A DNA stretch of 64,000 nt, taken from Agrococcus sp. SGAir0287 (GTDB lineage: Bacteria; Actinomycetota; Actinomycetes; Actinomycetales; Microbacteriaceae). Location of the stretch: NCBI RefSeq assembly GCF_005484985.1, contig NZ_CP027942.1:1364001-1428000 (forward strand), in the 5' to 3' direction. Of the stretch, positions 63,596 through 64,000 are shown piece after piece. A program made the translations under genes and the position numbers. The notes below the pieces were generated by a model, which had not been told where the DNA came from, did not search any database, and saw only the letters and a list, made by a program, of their open reading frames with translations. Position 1 is the stretch's first letter; each line of letters begins with the position of its first letter.

Positions 63596-64000
63596 TCACG
63601 CAAGGGCGCGTGCGAGGTTCGTGAAGGCTCGAGCTGCGGGCGATCGCTCTCCTGTCCAGATGGCGGTGAACGTGCGCAGGATCGGGTCCCCGGAGTGCGC
63701 GATGCGGGCCAGCTCTCCGGTAGCGAGGTCGGGCTCGGCGGATCTGAGGCTGAGTACCGCCGGGGCGACACCTGCGCGTGCGGTGGCCCGGATGATCGCG
63801 GTCGTCTCGAGCTCTGCTGCGGGCGCCGCGGGCGCGAGCCCCATGTGGGCGAACCAGGCTTCGATGGTGGCGCGTGTCCCGGAGCCAGGTTCGCGCATCA
63901 GCAGCGGCGTCGCTGCAATGTCTACTGGAGCGACGGGCTGCTCCTCGGTCCAAGGGTGGTCCAATGTCGCGACGAGGACCAGCTCGTCATCGAGGAGCGG
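63596..64000 (-). CDS. LysR-type regulator, C-terminal part (5' end outside window)
   Basis: The frame is open to the window edge and gives the last 134 residues of a LysR-type effector-binding domain: PLLDDELVLVATLDHPW, LLMREPGSGTRATIEAWF, AIIRATARAGVAPAVLSL and a C-terminal helix TNLARALA. The DNA-binding domain lies beyond the window. First gene right of repeat D, so it may belong to a further module. Target unknown. Confidence 0.78.
   Translation of the reverse strand, partial: PLLDDELVLVATLDHPWTEEQPVAPVDIAATPLLMREPGSGTRATIEAWFAHMGLAPAAPAAELETTAIIRATARAGVAPAVLSLRSAEPDLATGELARIAHSGDPILRTFTAIWTGERSPAARAFTNLARALA

Noticed and set aside
63549..63990. Plus-strand open frame (MARAVVLEMQIRGATISRKG...) right of repeat D
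   Set aside because: It lies antisense to a recognisable LysR effector domain and has a composition typical of shadow frames.

Overview
The window is high-GC DNA from an actinobacterium. The menaquinol-type respiratory set (split ctaCDF and ctaE-qcrCAB), a C50-type carotenoid prenyltransferase, an actinobacterial SOS box, many GTG starts and ATGA/GTGA overlaps all suggest Microbacteriaceae or a close relative. The family-level placement is inference. No tRNA, rRNA or CRISPR array was seen.

Layout. (1) 1-35200 is ordinary chromosome: cytochrome oxidase ctaC(partial)DF; an OhrR-type regulator; ctaE-qcrC-qcrA-qcrB with a luciferase-like flavin oxidoreductase behind it; trpD; glycerol uptake (glpF, glpK) divergent from a dihydroxyacetone kinase operon (dhaK, dhaL and an EIIA-HPr fused dhaM); an MFS exporter; a protealysin-like M4 protease with an emfourin-like inhibitor domain fused to its C-terminus; a first copper module (CPH-type P-ATPase plus DUF305 lipoprotein) behind a CsoR-type box; assorted single genes; an uncharacterised gene behind a perfect SOS box; and a carotenoid desaturase/lycopene-elongase pair. 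(2) Near 35655 the sequence changes abruptly. The 3' end of a methyltransferase gene (- strand) abuts a 5'-truncated VirB6/TrbL-like gene (+ strand) that leads a conjugation block (SCO6880-family protein with a frameshift, VirB4-like ATPase, TraG/VirD4-like coupling protein, DUF4913). (3) 41865-52997 is a copper island. One long - strand operon (copZ, a His-rich exported protein, copA, YHS protein, CopB-like ATPase, csoR, DUF6153, DUF305) starts at a doublet of CsoR-type operators. Diverging from it are a second DUF6153 protein, a beta-propeller lipoprotein, an M23 peptidase and a 16-cysteine copper-storage protein. (4) 53089-64000 is divided by four direct copies of a 35-bp repeat into modules: arsenic resistance (arsC, an ArsR-ArsC fusion, acr3, trxB, a flavoprotein, arsR), cadmium/lead-type resistance (cmtR, CDF transporter, cadD, lspA) interrupted by an IS5-family element, a single unknown gene, and the start of a further module with a LysR-type gene.

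How the parts work together. The right half looks like an accreted metal-resistance island next to degraded conjugation genes. CsoR made from the island may also control the chromosomal copper module, which has the same kind of operator but no csoR beside it. The most unusual features are the 35-bp module-boundary repeat, with a truncated MFS gene at one copy, and the IS5-family element. That element sits exactly at the CDF stop/cadD start junction and carries a thioredoxin-fold passenger gene between its inverted repeats.
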